NCBI GenBank assembly: GCA_030761205.1
Contig: JAULJL010000004.1
Coordinates: forward strand, 37,978,172-38,042,171
Origin: Fremontodendron californicum
Taxonomy: Eukaryota; Streptophyta; Magnoliopsida; Malvales; Malvaceae
Direction: 5' to 3'
Length of the DNA stretch: 64,000 bases
Shown here in pieces: positions 12,261 to 22,632 of the stretch; position 1 is the stretch's first letter; each line of letters starts with the position of its first letter. The position numbers and the translations under genes are program-made. The notes beneath the pieces were generated by a model. It saw only the letters and a list, made by a program, of their open reading frames with translations. It did not search any database and was not told where the DNA came from.

Positions 12261-13800
12261 CCATTACTTTGCAGATGATCTGCTGATTTTTGCAAAGGGT
12301 AACTTGGATTCTGTTGTGGGCATACAGGGTATTCTCCATTACTTTTATACCATTTCTGGTTTGCAATTAAACCCTTCCAAGAGTGAAGTCTTCTCCTCTG
12401 GTGTTAGTAGGACCACTCTACTTGAGATGCAAGAGTTGACAGGGTTTAAACTTGGCAAACTACATGTTAGGTACCTTGGGGTCCCTTTGGTCACAAGAAG
12501 ACTCTCTGAAAAGGATTGTTCTCCTTTGATTGATAGAATTACTCAGAGAATCAATGGCTGGGCAGCACGCATGTTATCCTATGCAGGAAGGCTTCAGCTC
12601 ATTCAATCTGTTCTTTTTAATGTGTCCAATTTCTGGTGCAGGCACTTTGTTTTGCCTAAGGCTGTTCTTAAAAGAATTAATCAATTATGCAGCAGGTTCT
12701 TCTGGAAAGGAAGAGATGACTCAGCTAAGGGAGCAATAGTCAAATGGAGTTCCATTTGCTGTCCTAAGTCAGAGGGGGGTCTTGGATTAAAAGACTTGGG
12801 AATATGGAATAAGGCTTGCATTATTCAGCACCTATGGGCACTTCTCTCTCAGGCAGGTTCATTGTGGATTGCCTGGCTTCATGCCTATGTGCTGAAAGGA
12901 AGAACAGTGTGGCAGGTTCAACCTTCCCCAGGAAGCAGCTGGACATGGCGTAAAATGCTTCAGCTGAGGGCTTTGGCTTTGAGGTTCACCTCCAACCAGA
13001 ATGGTGCTCTAACTTGGAAGTTCCCTGGGAACAGATTTATGGTGGCTAAAGTCTGGAATGATCTCAGGCCTAGGCAGGACAAGGTGGAGTGGGATAAACT
13101 GATCTGGTTTCCATCTCATATTCCTAAACATGCACTGGTAGCTTGGATGGCTATATTGGACAAACTGCCTACAAAGAACAGATTGATGTCATGGGGCATG
13201 GAGGTGGATGGCAAATGTGAGCTATGTCAAACTGAGCAAGAAACCCGGAATCATATATTTTTTGAATGTGACTATTCAAAGGAAATCTGGGGGCATATAC
13301 TATGCTTATGTCAACTTCATAGAAGCATAAGGAGCTGGCAAGCAGAGCTGCAATGGGCAGTAAACAGAATCAGAGGAAAAACTCTCATTTCTGTTATTTT
13401 GCGTTTATCATGGAGTGCCTTTCTTTACTCGATCTGGAGGGAGAGAAATAATAGGTGTTTTAATCGCCTTCAATCCACACAAGGCGCCATCATTGAGCAG
13501 ATAAAAGAGATCATCAGAATGCGATTGTTGGGGCTCAAGAACATTAGTCCTGATGAAGTGAACCGAAGATTGGATGCAGATTGGGGACTGTCTCTTTTTT
13601 CCTAGGATCTTTGTCCATTATGGAATAGCTTTAAGTATTGCTGAAGTATGTTGCTATTGTTCCCTGATTGATTAGTGGTCTTAAGTTTTGTTCAAGTATT
13701 GTTTAAGTATGTATAGCTTTAAGTACATGTTGCACATGATGTTGGATGTAGCAGTTTAACTGTTTTCTGGATAAATAAAACACTTACTTATCCAAAAAAA
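12261..13800 (+). mobile_element. 5'-truncated L1-type LINE retrotransposon, insertion of 1.5 kb
   Basis: Insertion with clear ends: it starts abruptly inside the reverse transcriptase and ends in poly(A), between perfect 15-bp duplications. An open frame runs from 12262 to the TAG at 13603-13605, with no internal stop over about 447 codons. It opens with the reverse transcriptase active-site motif FADDLLIF, then the thumb region (RYLGVPLVTRRL, LSYAGRLQLIQSV), then the C-terminal zinc-binding zf-RVT domain with CELC followed by H and C. The missing part is ORF1, the endonuclease and the N-terminal half of the reverse transcriptase, so the copy cannot move by itself. The unbroken frame together with the perfect duplication suggests a recent insertion. 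The 3' end (CACTTACTTATCC then A-run) resembles that of the larger LINE at 18504-22607, so the two belong to related families. Confidence 0.95.
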
Positions 13801-13815
13801 AAATAAGTAACTTCT
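13801..13815 (+). repeat. 3' target-site duplication of the truncated LINE
   Basis: Second copy of AAATAAGTAACTTCT, placed directly after the poly(A) tail. Confidence 0.93.
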
Positions 13816-15300
13816 TTATCTTTTCTTTTTTCTTCCATTGATAACATTTTTCCTCTAACTACTGCTTCTTTAAATCTTTCTCATGAACTTCTTTGAAGGT
13901 CTCTAGACCCTGTCATATTCACTTCTTTTTTTTCCTTCCCAGCTCAGCTCTTTCAGTGAAATGGGGTGACTAACTTTATCCATGACCGCCAACTTTGAAT
14001 TGTTTTAACGTTGTCCTTTCCACATTATTATTTTCCACATAGTTGCAGACTTTGCACTTGGACTTGGAGTCAATAGTCTTCTCTTTGGAACTTTAAAGTT
14101 GGAGAAAAAGTTTTCTGGTTTTTGGTCTGCTTGTTTTTTCTGATCTGTAGGTGAGGTTCTTAATTTCATTTTGTGGTTTTTATTTTTTTTTTTCTTCTAA
14201 TTCTTCTTTCTCTTTGAAGATCAATTTCTTGTTTTTTTTTTTCTTTTTTGAAAAATTTCCATCTGGTTCCCTTCCTAATGAACTCAAGGGGACTAATCGG
14301 ATAGCTTTCTTTAAATCTAACTAGAAATAGATCCGCTGTAGACGAAAATATTTATATTTTATTTTGAGTTTTTAGCTAAAATAATAATAACAATAATAAT
14401 ATCATAATAAAAATATACAAATAATGAGACAATGTTCTGTTGAAGTTAAATGAATCATGATAAAAAGAATTGCGAAATGATAAAATTTAAACAACATACC
14501 AATTTCAATCTCTTAATATCTTATCATATATTTATGTTATATAATTCAAGCAGAAAAAAAATATAATTCTCATGTTTTGAAAGATAGCGTCTAAGAAAAT
14601 ATTTCTAATTCTCTATATTTCTAATTCTCTTTCTTCATTTTTTTTTTATCCTGTATCCCTACTTACTAGATTCCTTTCTTATCCAATTCTCACTCCCCTT
14701 TTTATTTTTATTTTTAATAAATTTGGACTCTAGAGTGTATTTTGGGTCAAAGTAAAAAAAAAAAATCTTTTCCCACCAACTCTTCTTTCTTTTCAATCTA
14801 TTCTTTCACTAAATTTATTTTCCACCAACTCTTTTTTGTTTTTTACTTTCTCCTCTGATGCAAACTTTATTTCTTTTCAAACAATATATATGCTAAAAGA
14901 AAAAAAAAAAAAATACAGATAGAGTCAATCTCATCATTCTTTCACCAAATTCTTTCATTTTTACTTTTCCTGTAGCAGAAAAAAATCTTATTTCTTTAGA
15001 TCCAAAAGGAAAAAACCAAAAGACTATAAAAAAGCAAGAAAATAAAAATAAAAAAGATTTTTTATTTAAACCGTGTTTATGTTAAAAAAAAAAAAGTACC
15101 GGGTACATGGATACGGTCCTTAGCCTAAAAAACATTTTATATTAATTGTATGAAAAAAAAAAAAAAAAAAAGATAAACAGTATTTAGCGACGTGTACATT
15201 CTCTTTGAGTTGAAAAAAAGCTTACATTTATTGTAAGGACGAGCAAGCTTTACAATTCTGATTTCACAGGTTTGAGTCTATAATAAGAGTTTTTAGATCA
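13816..15300. other. IQM upstream region, pyrimidine-rich and A/T-run-rich
   Basis: No gene recognised. Repeated CTTCTTT tracts and several A-runs. A partial duplication of TTTCCACCAACTCTT-like sequence occurs near 14770 and 14820. The promoter and leader of the IQM gene should lie in the right-hand part. Confidence 0.6.
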
Positions 15301-18097
15301 ATGGGTCTTTCCTTTTCTTTGCTTTTATCAGCATGGAAGGAAATCCTGAAACACCAGGTTTTTGGTTATGCCATTGCCGACGCCATAGAAAAGGTTATAG
15401 TAAGGTCCATAAGCCTTGGAAGAGATGATGGAGAGGTGATTCTAAAAGCAAAGAGTTTCAAGAAGGATGATTCAGAGTGTCCAATTAAAGAACCAAAGCT
15501 TGAAGCATCCGATTCCTTCCAACAATTAGCATTTGATCAAAGGAATGCAAATTCCGTTGTTTCAAATGATAAAGCAAATAGAATCGTTATACCGACAAAA
15601 CCAACCATAAAGATCCCTGAACCATTGGTACTGTTTTCTCCAAGGCCCGTAAGTGAGCTCTATGCTGCTGCAACTAAGCTTCAAAAAGTCTACAAAAGTT
15701 ATAGGACAAGGAGGAACCTTGCAGATTGTGCAGTTGTGGTTGAGGAGCTCTGGTTTGTCACTTTTGTCTCCATATAATCTGAATTTCCTGTTGCTCTTTT
15801 CGGTGTTTTTTTATTTTGAGTAATTTGTTTGGTTCTTATATTCATTCAACATTGTAGGTGGAAGACCTTAGATTCTGCAGCACTGAGAAGGTGTTCTGTT
15901 TCATTCTATGACATTGAGAAACAAGAAACTGTCATATCAAAATGGGCACGGGCTAAAACAAGGGCTGCCAAGGTACTTATACTAAGCTTTCACTAGTCCT
16001 TAAAATGTGGTTTGCTACTTTCAAAAAATTGTTTGAAGACTGACAAGAACATCCTGTTGAGTTTTGTAGGTTGGGAAGGGTTTGTCTAAGGATGAGAAGG
16101 CTCAAAAACTAGCCCTCCAACATTGGCTTGAAGCTGTAAGTTCATATTATCTTTCTTGCATTAGAATTATCCCTGTTGATTTGTACTCCAGCAGACTAGG
16201 TTGCTTAGAAGTAGTTTATTTTGCTAATTCAAGTTTTATGCAAGGACTAAAAACTTGGAAGCATCAATTTTCTTTCAAAATTGGCTTTCCATCCTTCAAA
16301 AAGTAGATACTGATATCCTACCACTCTGTATTTTCATATCTAGCTATAATATAGGAAACTCAACCTGGTTCATGTACCTTTTGAGTTTTGATTTGCATCA
16401 GTCTCTCTTCTTAAAAGAAAAAAAAAAGGGTTTGGATTTGAACAATTGAAGATTGTATCAGATTCTGAAAACTAATAAATTGTACTACAGAATTCATTTT
16501 GAAAACAAAAAAACTGGTGACTTTTTATTAAAATTTGATGGTTTGGTAGGATATGCATAGGTCTTCATATGTTTTCTGGATTAATCAAGGAAAATTTCTA
16601 TGAGTAATTTTTCTTTTTTTTATGTTTCTGCAGATTGACCCACGCCATCGTTATGGACACAATTTACACTTCTACTATGATGTCTGGTCAGCAAGCAGGA
16701 GCACTCAACCTTTCTTCTACTGGTACTGTATTTCAATAAACGGACTCGAAAGTGACATAACTGAAGGTTACTTTACTCCATTATTATACCCTTATGTTCT
16801 GATATCTGAAATTCATTTTCCATCTTGGAATTGAAGGTTGGATATTGGCGATGGCAAAGAACTAAATCATAAGAAATGTCAAAGAACATATCTACAACGA
16901 CAATGCATCAAATATCTTGGACCAGTGAGTCTTTATTACTTCTATCTCATGTGAAATGCATCAATTCTGTCTAAAATGTTTTGTGCATTTATTAACCATG
17001 TCTGTTTTCTTGCTTGCAGAAAGAAAGGGAAGCATTTGAAGTGATTGTGGAAAGTGGAAAGCTTGTTTACAAGCAATCTGGAATGCTTGTTAACACCATT
17101 GATCAGGGTTCTAAGTGGATTTTTGTACTTAGCACATCAAGATCCTTGTATGTTGGGCAAAAGAAGAAAGGGGTTTTTCAGCACTCAAGTTTCCTTTCCG
17201 GAGGGGCTACAACAGCTGCTGGAAGATTGGTGGCTTCTCAAGGAGTTCTTGAGGTTCATATATTGCAATTCAAACACCAATAAACCAATTACTTTTTTTT
17301 TTTTTTTTTCCTTTGATTTTGTTTGATGCTAAATTCTTCTCTTTCCTCTCCAGGCTATTTGGCCTTACAGTGGTCATTACCTCCCAACTGAAGACAATTT
17401 CAAGGAATTCATTATTTTCCTTGAGGAAAACAATGTGGATTTGAGCAAGGTTAAGGTAAATAAAACATTTCATTTCAATAAACTTTCTTTTCTCCAGGTT
17501 GGCATGTGTTTAGCTAGAATAGTCATTAGACTTTAACTAAGCTTCTGCTTCATGGTATTTAACAACATAGATAGCTACCAGAATTGATTAATCTTTGTCA
17601 GAATAGTGCTTACATTCTCATTTCTCGTGCAGAGATGTGCAATAGATGATGACTACACCTCATATAAAGTTGCTGGTGATGAGTCCAATCATGGGGAGAG
17701 CAAAGATCCAACGGCAACAGCAAAATCAACAGATTCAAAGGCTGTGGATGTTGATGGACCCGCAAATGATTCATGCATCAGAACTGAAAGTCTACAAACT
17801 AGCATGGGCACCAATGCAGCCAATTTGGAAGCACCAGCATTCAACATGGCCAAGCGTTTGTCTTGCAAGTGGACAAGTGGGGTTGGTCCTCGAATTGGGT
17901 GTGTTAGAGACTACCCAACAGAACTGCAATCCCAGGCTCTGGAACAAGTTAACCTATCTCCCAGGGTCACGCCTGGTCGCTTTGGAAACTGTGGTCCAAT
18001 ACCTTCACCACGACCAAGCCCCAAAATTCGAGTCTCACCCAGGCTTGCATACATGGGACTCCCTAGCCCAAGGGTGTCAGTTATGGCTGCTAATTAG
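15301..18097 (+). CDS. IQ-motif (IQM) calmodulin-binding family protein
   Basis: Plant IQM family protein, 536 residues; characterised members bind calmodulin in a Ca-independent way and act in stress and developmental signalling. Eight exons: 15301-15752, 15858-15972, 16070-16135, 16634-16722, 16837-16924, 17020-17253, 17354-17455 and 17633-18097. All introns are GT-AG and in phase. The start MGLSFSLLLSAWKEIL matches the usual IQM beginning. A single IQ motif, LQKVYKSYRTRRNLAD, lies near the end of exon 1. The conserved core follows: HWLEAIDPRHRYGHNLHFYYDVW across exons 3-4, KWIFVLSTSRSLYVGQKKKG and GGATTAAGRL in exon 6, and a YLPTEDNFKEF segment in exon 7. The last exon ends in a Ser-Pro-Arg-rich tail typical of the family. 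The gene is intact. Frame-shifted ORFs at 16255-16449, 17045-17326 and 17646-18107 are shadows or run into introns. Confidence 0.95.
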
Positions 18098-18503
18098 AAC
18101 TTTATGAGCATGCACCCAATGATAAAGAATTTTACAAATAAGTATCTAAAACACTTTAAAATTTCTAATATATTGCCTATTGCGCTTGTCTATTAAGATG
18201 AATGAAGCTCTCTGCACTTGGGGAAAAAAAAAAAAAAAAAAAAACAAATACTAGGTCTAGATACGGATGGAGATGGGCTTAAACTCCAATATTAGATTTT
18301 AGATACAGTAATATGTAAATGCAATTTGAAAAGTAGTGTCGGTTCTGATCCCTCAGTCTATATGTCTCGAGCACTATATCCACCTACACGATTGGATAAA
18401 GGCTCAATGAAACCCGGGGTGATGGGAAATTGCTTGTATTATTAGATGGATTAATTGTCTGTTGAAAAGTCCAACATCTTATTGTTCTTTTTTATTAAAA
18501 TGA
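18098..18503. other. IQM 3' flank up to the large LINE
   Basis: Includes the probable 3' untranslated region and a run of 22 A at 18223-18244. No gene. No direct repeat matching the far side of the LINE was found here. Confidence 0.5.
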
Positions 18504-19091
18504 GTACTAATTGTTAAGAGCAAGCTGTCGCAAACACCGCAGAAGTGTTCTTATTGTAAAATTTTTGGTCACATTGATAAGCTCTGTCCCAAAAAACCTG
18601 TAGTAGCTACAGGGAAAGTTTGGATGCCAAAGGTTCAGACTGACAGGGAAAGAGTAGAAGAAAGTTGCAGAGGACATGAGGATAAAAGTTACTATTCAGA
18701 AGAGAGTAGCAAGGGTCATGAAGAATTCACTGATCAGGCTATTAAGGCAGGCAATGTACAAGCTATTGTTGATAGTGATAAAAGAAGTGGTAGTATTACC
18801 AAATCCTCTTTCAGTCAGGCTGCAAGTCAATTAACAGCAAGTTCTAGTTCTATCAATAGATTTGCTATCTTGGAGCAGAATGATGACACAGAGAAGGACA
18901 ATGTTTCGGTTGGTCATAAAGACACCACTGAGAGTGCGAGTTGCCACAAACAACCTAGAGCAGCTTCTGATGGTGTTGCAGACTTAATGAAAACACTGAA
19001 AAGCAAGATGAAAGGGCCAATTGATAAAGGTAAGAGAGATAAGGTAGTCATATCTACCTCGAGAGGTAATTCTCCCCTAACTTCTCATTGA
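18504..19091 (+). pseudogene. LINE ORF1 C-terminal remnant with CCHC zinc knuckle
   Basis: The frame is open from 18504 (a TGA precedes it at 18501) to the TGA at 19089-19091. Near its start it encodes a zinc knuckle, CSYCKIFGHIDKLC (C-x2-C-x4-H-x4-C), and then KVWMPK, both as in ORF1 nucleic-acid-binding proteins of plant L1 elements. The remainder is a Ser-rich, low-complexity linker. The usual N-terminal RNA-binding domain is absent, so this is a 5'-truncated ORF1. It overlaps the beginning of the ORF2 frame by a few bases. Confidence 0.85.
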
Positions 19092-22000
19092 ATTTCTTAT
19101 TTTGGAATGTTAGAGGATTAAACAATCCTCTAAAGCAAAGAGAAGTAGTTAGGAGGATACATAGACTGAATGTGGAAATAGTTTGCCTATTAGAAACTAG
19201 AGTCAAGGAGAATAACATGCAGAAAATCCTTGACAAGAATTTTCCTAGTTGGAATCTTTATGACAACTATTCAGAAGCCTATAATGGTAGGATCTGGTTC
19301 CTATGGAATAATCACCTGCAGGTGGACTTGATGAGAGTTACAAGTCAAAGCATCACTTGTAAATTCACCCTCAATGACCATGAAGTTTATCTTACTGCTG
19401 TTTATGCTAGTAATGAGGGATCTGACAGACGTAGCTTATGGAGACACCTTCACTCCCTCCACTGTTCAATTTCAAATAACCCTTGGCTGATTGCAGGAGA
19501 CTTCAATACTATTGCTTCTCCTTCTGAGAGTTCTAACTCTATTGGCTCCCACTCTTTGAACTCTGATATTACGGATTTCAGGGAATGTTTGCAGCAGCTG
19601 TCTATCTTTGATCATGCATTTTCTGGTCCTCTCCTCACCTGGACAAATAATCAAATTGAGGGCTTCATTACTAAAAAACTTGATCGAGTTCTTATAAATG
19701 AAGCATGGCTCTCTTGCTTCTCCAATTCTTATGTTAAATTCCTTGCTCCAGAAATTTCCGACCACTGCCCTGCTCTAGTGAAGCTATGCTTACTCAGACA
19801 CTCCCCACCAAAGCCATTCAAGTTCTTCAATCACTGGGCTAGGCACTCTGAATTCCTGGAGGTGGTGGATTGCTCTTGGAATGAACAGGTTTCAGGGACC
19901 CCTATGGTTCGTCTTTATAAGAAACTAAGGCGACTTAAGCAAGTTCTAAGACATTTCAATGTCACACACTTTGGGAGTATCTCAGATAAAGTGGCGATAA
20001 AAAGGAAAGAACTTGATTCTATTCAGATTGCTATGCTGGATCATCCCTCCACTGTTCTACTTGAAAAGGAAAGAGCAGTATCTCAGGAATTCATTGAATT
20101 ACAGCTTGCTGAAGAGAGTCATTTCAGGCAAAAATCAAGGGTACAATGGATCCAAGAAGGCGACCAGAATACCAGATTCTTTCACCGGATGGTAGCATCC
20201 AAACACTCTAGAAATACAATTAGAGTGCTGTATGATGAGGAGGGTAACAGGCTTGAATCCTACTCACAAATAGTTGATAACTGAGTTTCCTACTTTATCA
20301 AAGTTCTAGGAACAATTGATGCTAATGTCACTAGCAGCTCCAAAGAATTCCTGGAAGAACTTCTACAGGTTTCCCTCACTGAAGATGAACAAGCAAGCTT
20401 AAAAAAAGAAGTGACTGCGGAGGAAATCAAGAAAGCTATGTTTGCCATCAAAGGGGATAAGGCCCCTGGTCCAGATGGGTACACTTCTCATTTCTTCAAG
20501 ACTTCTTGGGACATAGTAGGCGATGACTTGACAGCTGCTGTGCTTAGTTTCTTCAACTCTGGTGACCTTCACCCAGCTTTCAATTCCACTATCATTGCTC
20601 TTGTGCCTAAAAGTCAAAGTCCTAGAAGCATTAAAGAATACAGGCCCATCTCTTGCTGCTCAGTGGTTTACAAATGTATAACTTCAATACTGGCTAACAG
20701 GCTAAAGCAATACCTAGGCTCCCTTATCAGTCATAATCAAAGTGCTTTCATAGAGGGCAGAAGCATTACAGATAACATCCTAATGGCCCAGGAACTGGTG
20801 AGAAGATATAATAGATCCTCTCTCTCCCCAAGGTGTGCTCTCAAGGTGGATCTTCAAAAGGCCTTTGACACTTTGAATTGGGATTTTATCATTTCTGTTC
20901 TTGATGCTATGGGATTTCCTAAGGAATTTGTTGAATGGATCAGCTGCTGCTTAACAACTCCCAGATTTTCTTTGTCAATCAATGGAGGGCTAGCTGGTTA
21001 CTTTCCAGGAGCAAGGGTTATTCGTCAAGGGGATCCCATTTCTCCCTACTTATTTGTTTTATCCATGAATGTACTTTCCAAACTTTTGAACACTGCAGCT
21101 AGCATGGGAGTTTTTGCATTCCATCCAAAATGCAAAAAGATTAGCCTTACTCATCTCTGTTTTGCAGATGATTTGCTTATCTTCACAAAAGGCAACCTGG
21201 AATCCATCTCTGGGGTTCAAAATATACTTCAAGCCTTCTATTCAATGTCAGGGTTGCAATTGAATTGTGCCAAAAGTGAGCTATTCTCTTCAGGCTTAAA
21301 CGATGAATCTTTACAGCTGATCTCCCAAACTATTGGATTTAGGCTGGATCCTTACCTGTTCGTTATCTGGGGGTACCATTAGTCACTAGGAAGCTGACAG
21401 CAAGGGACTGCGCACCTCTTCTTGAGAAAGTGACAGCAAGAATAGGGAATTGGTCTGCTAAGTTGCTTTCATATGCTGGCAGGCTTCAGCTCATCCAGTC
21501 AGTTTTGTTGAACATTCAGAATTACTGGACCAGACACTTCATACTGCCAAAATTTGTCCTGAATAAGTTGAACCAGTTGCTCACAAGGTTCCTTTGGACT
21601 GGTAGTGACTCATCTGCAAGAGGGGCAAGAGTGGGTTGGCAGGATATTTGTTTCCCAAAAAGTCTGAAGGAGGCCTGGGTATTAAAAACCTCTTCACTTG
21701 GAACCAGACATGTTTTCTGCAGCATATATGGGCCTTGTTCTTCAGATCGGGCTCTCTGTGGATAGCATGGATCCATGCTTATGTTCTCAAGGAAATGTCA
21801 TTTTGGGAGCTTACTGAAGCTCAGGGTAATAGTTGGACCTGGAAAAAACTCTTAAAATTGAGGCACTTGACCAACCAGTTCATTAGCCATCAAGATGGAA
21901 GATGGATTTGGAAATTTCCTGGAACCACATTCTCAGCTGCAAAAGTGTGACAGGATATTAGACCAAAGAAGCAGAAGGTTAAATGGGATATACTTTTGTG

Positions 22001-22514
22001 GTATTCTCATCATATCCCTAAACATTCCCTTATTTCCTGGATGACCATTTTGAACAGATTGCCTACAAGCATGAGACTTCTGAGCTGGGGGTTCGAGGTA
22101 GATGTGAATTGCAAGCTTTGCCTCTCTGAACAAGAGACCCGGGATCACTTGTTCTTTGAATGTAGCTTCTCCAAATCTGTTTGGTTGCAGGTAATGCAGT
22201 CATGTCAGTTGCAAGTACGAAGTTGTAGTTGGAACAATGTGCTTGAATGAGCTATGCAGAAGCTCAAAGGTAGATCATTGCTTACAACTATTCTCAAGCT
22301 TGCTTGGAATGCAACCATTTACCACGTCTGGAAAGAAAGGAATAGAAGGATACATGGAAGTCCATGCAAGTCTCCATTGCAGGTTTTTGAAACCATTAAA
22401 GAGGAGATTAGATTCAAGTTGGTAGGCTTAAAAAACTTAGAACTTGATAATGTAAATGCTAACCTTTGTACTGATTGGGGCTTAAGCAACTCTATTTTTC
22501 TTTCATTGATGTAA
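19088..22514 (+). pseudogene. LINE ORF2 (endonuclease, reverse transcriptase, zf-RVT), broken
   Basis: Encoded domains, in order: APE-type endonuclease (about 19088-19790, with NFLFWNVRGL, LLETR, AGDFN and the SDH motif); reverse transcriptase (about 20411-21390, with APGPDG, YRPISCC, KVDLQKAFD, RQGDPISPYLF and FADDLLIF); thumb region (SYAGRLQLIQSV near 21475); and a zf-RVT domain near 22100. No ATG opens the frame; the first candidate codon at 19088 is TTG, after an in-frame TAA at 19067. Breaks seen: TGA at 20282-20284, a frameshift near 21350, another near 21655, TGA at 21949-21951 and TGA at 22248-22250. Otherwise the protein is well preserved and related, but not identical, to the truncated LINE at 12261-13800. 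Confidence 0.92.
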
Positions 22515-22632
22515 AGCTACCTGAGTAGCTTGTTCTTCATTTTTGATGTAGTAGAGATATTCTCTGCTTCTTGGATATATAAATTGACACTTATCCACAA
22601 AAAAAAATATATAACTCAGCCAGATACAATAA

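Larger units (their letters stand above)
18504..22607 (+). mobile_element. Large decayed L1-type LINE (ORF1 C-terminus plus ORF2)
   Basis: A non-LTR retrotransposon carrying the end of ORF1 and an almost complete ORF2 with endonuclease, reverse transcriptase and zf-RVT domains, then a short 3' region ending in TTATCCAC and an A-run at about 22598-22607. It is interrupted by in-frame stops and frameshifts, so it is dead. The 5' limit is uncertain: the ORF1 frame is open from 18504 but the beginning of ORF1 is missing. No target-site duplication could be matched. Its 3' end lies about 25 bp from the stop codon of the convergent MAX1 gene. Confidence 0.93.

Noticed and set aside
18098..18520. 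Search for the 5' target-site duplication of the large LINE
   Set aside because: No match was found to the sequence following its A-run (ATATAACTCAGCC), so none is claimed.
18501..22514. TGA codons in the LINE as possible recoding (selenocysteine or readthrough)
   Set aside because: Frameshifts also occur and the related copy has Trp codons; simple decay explains it.
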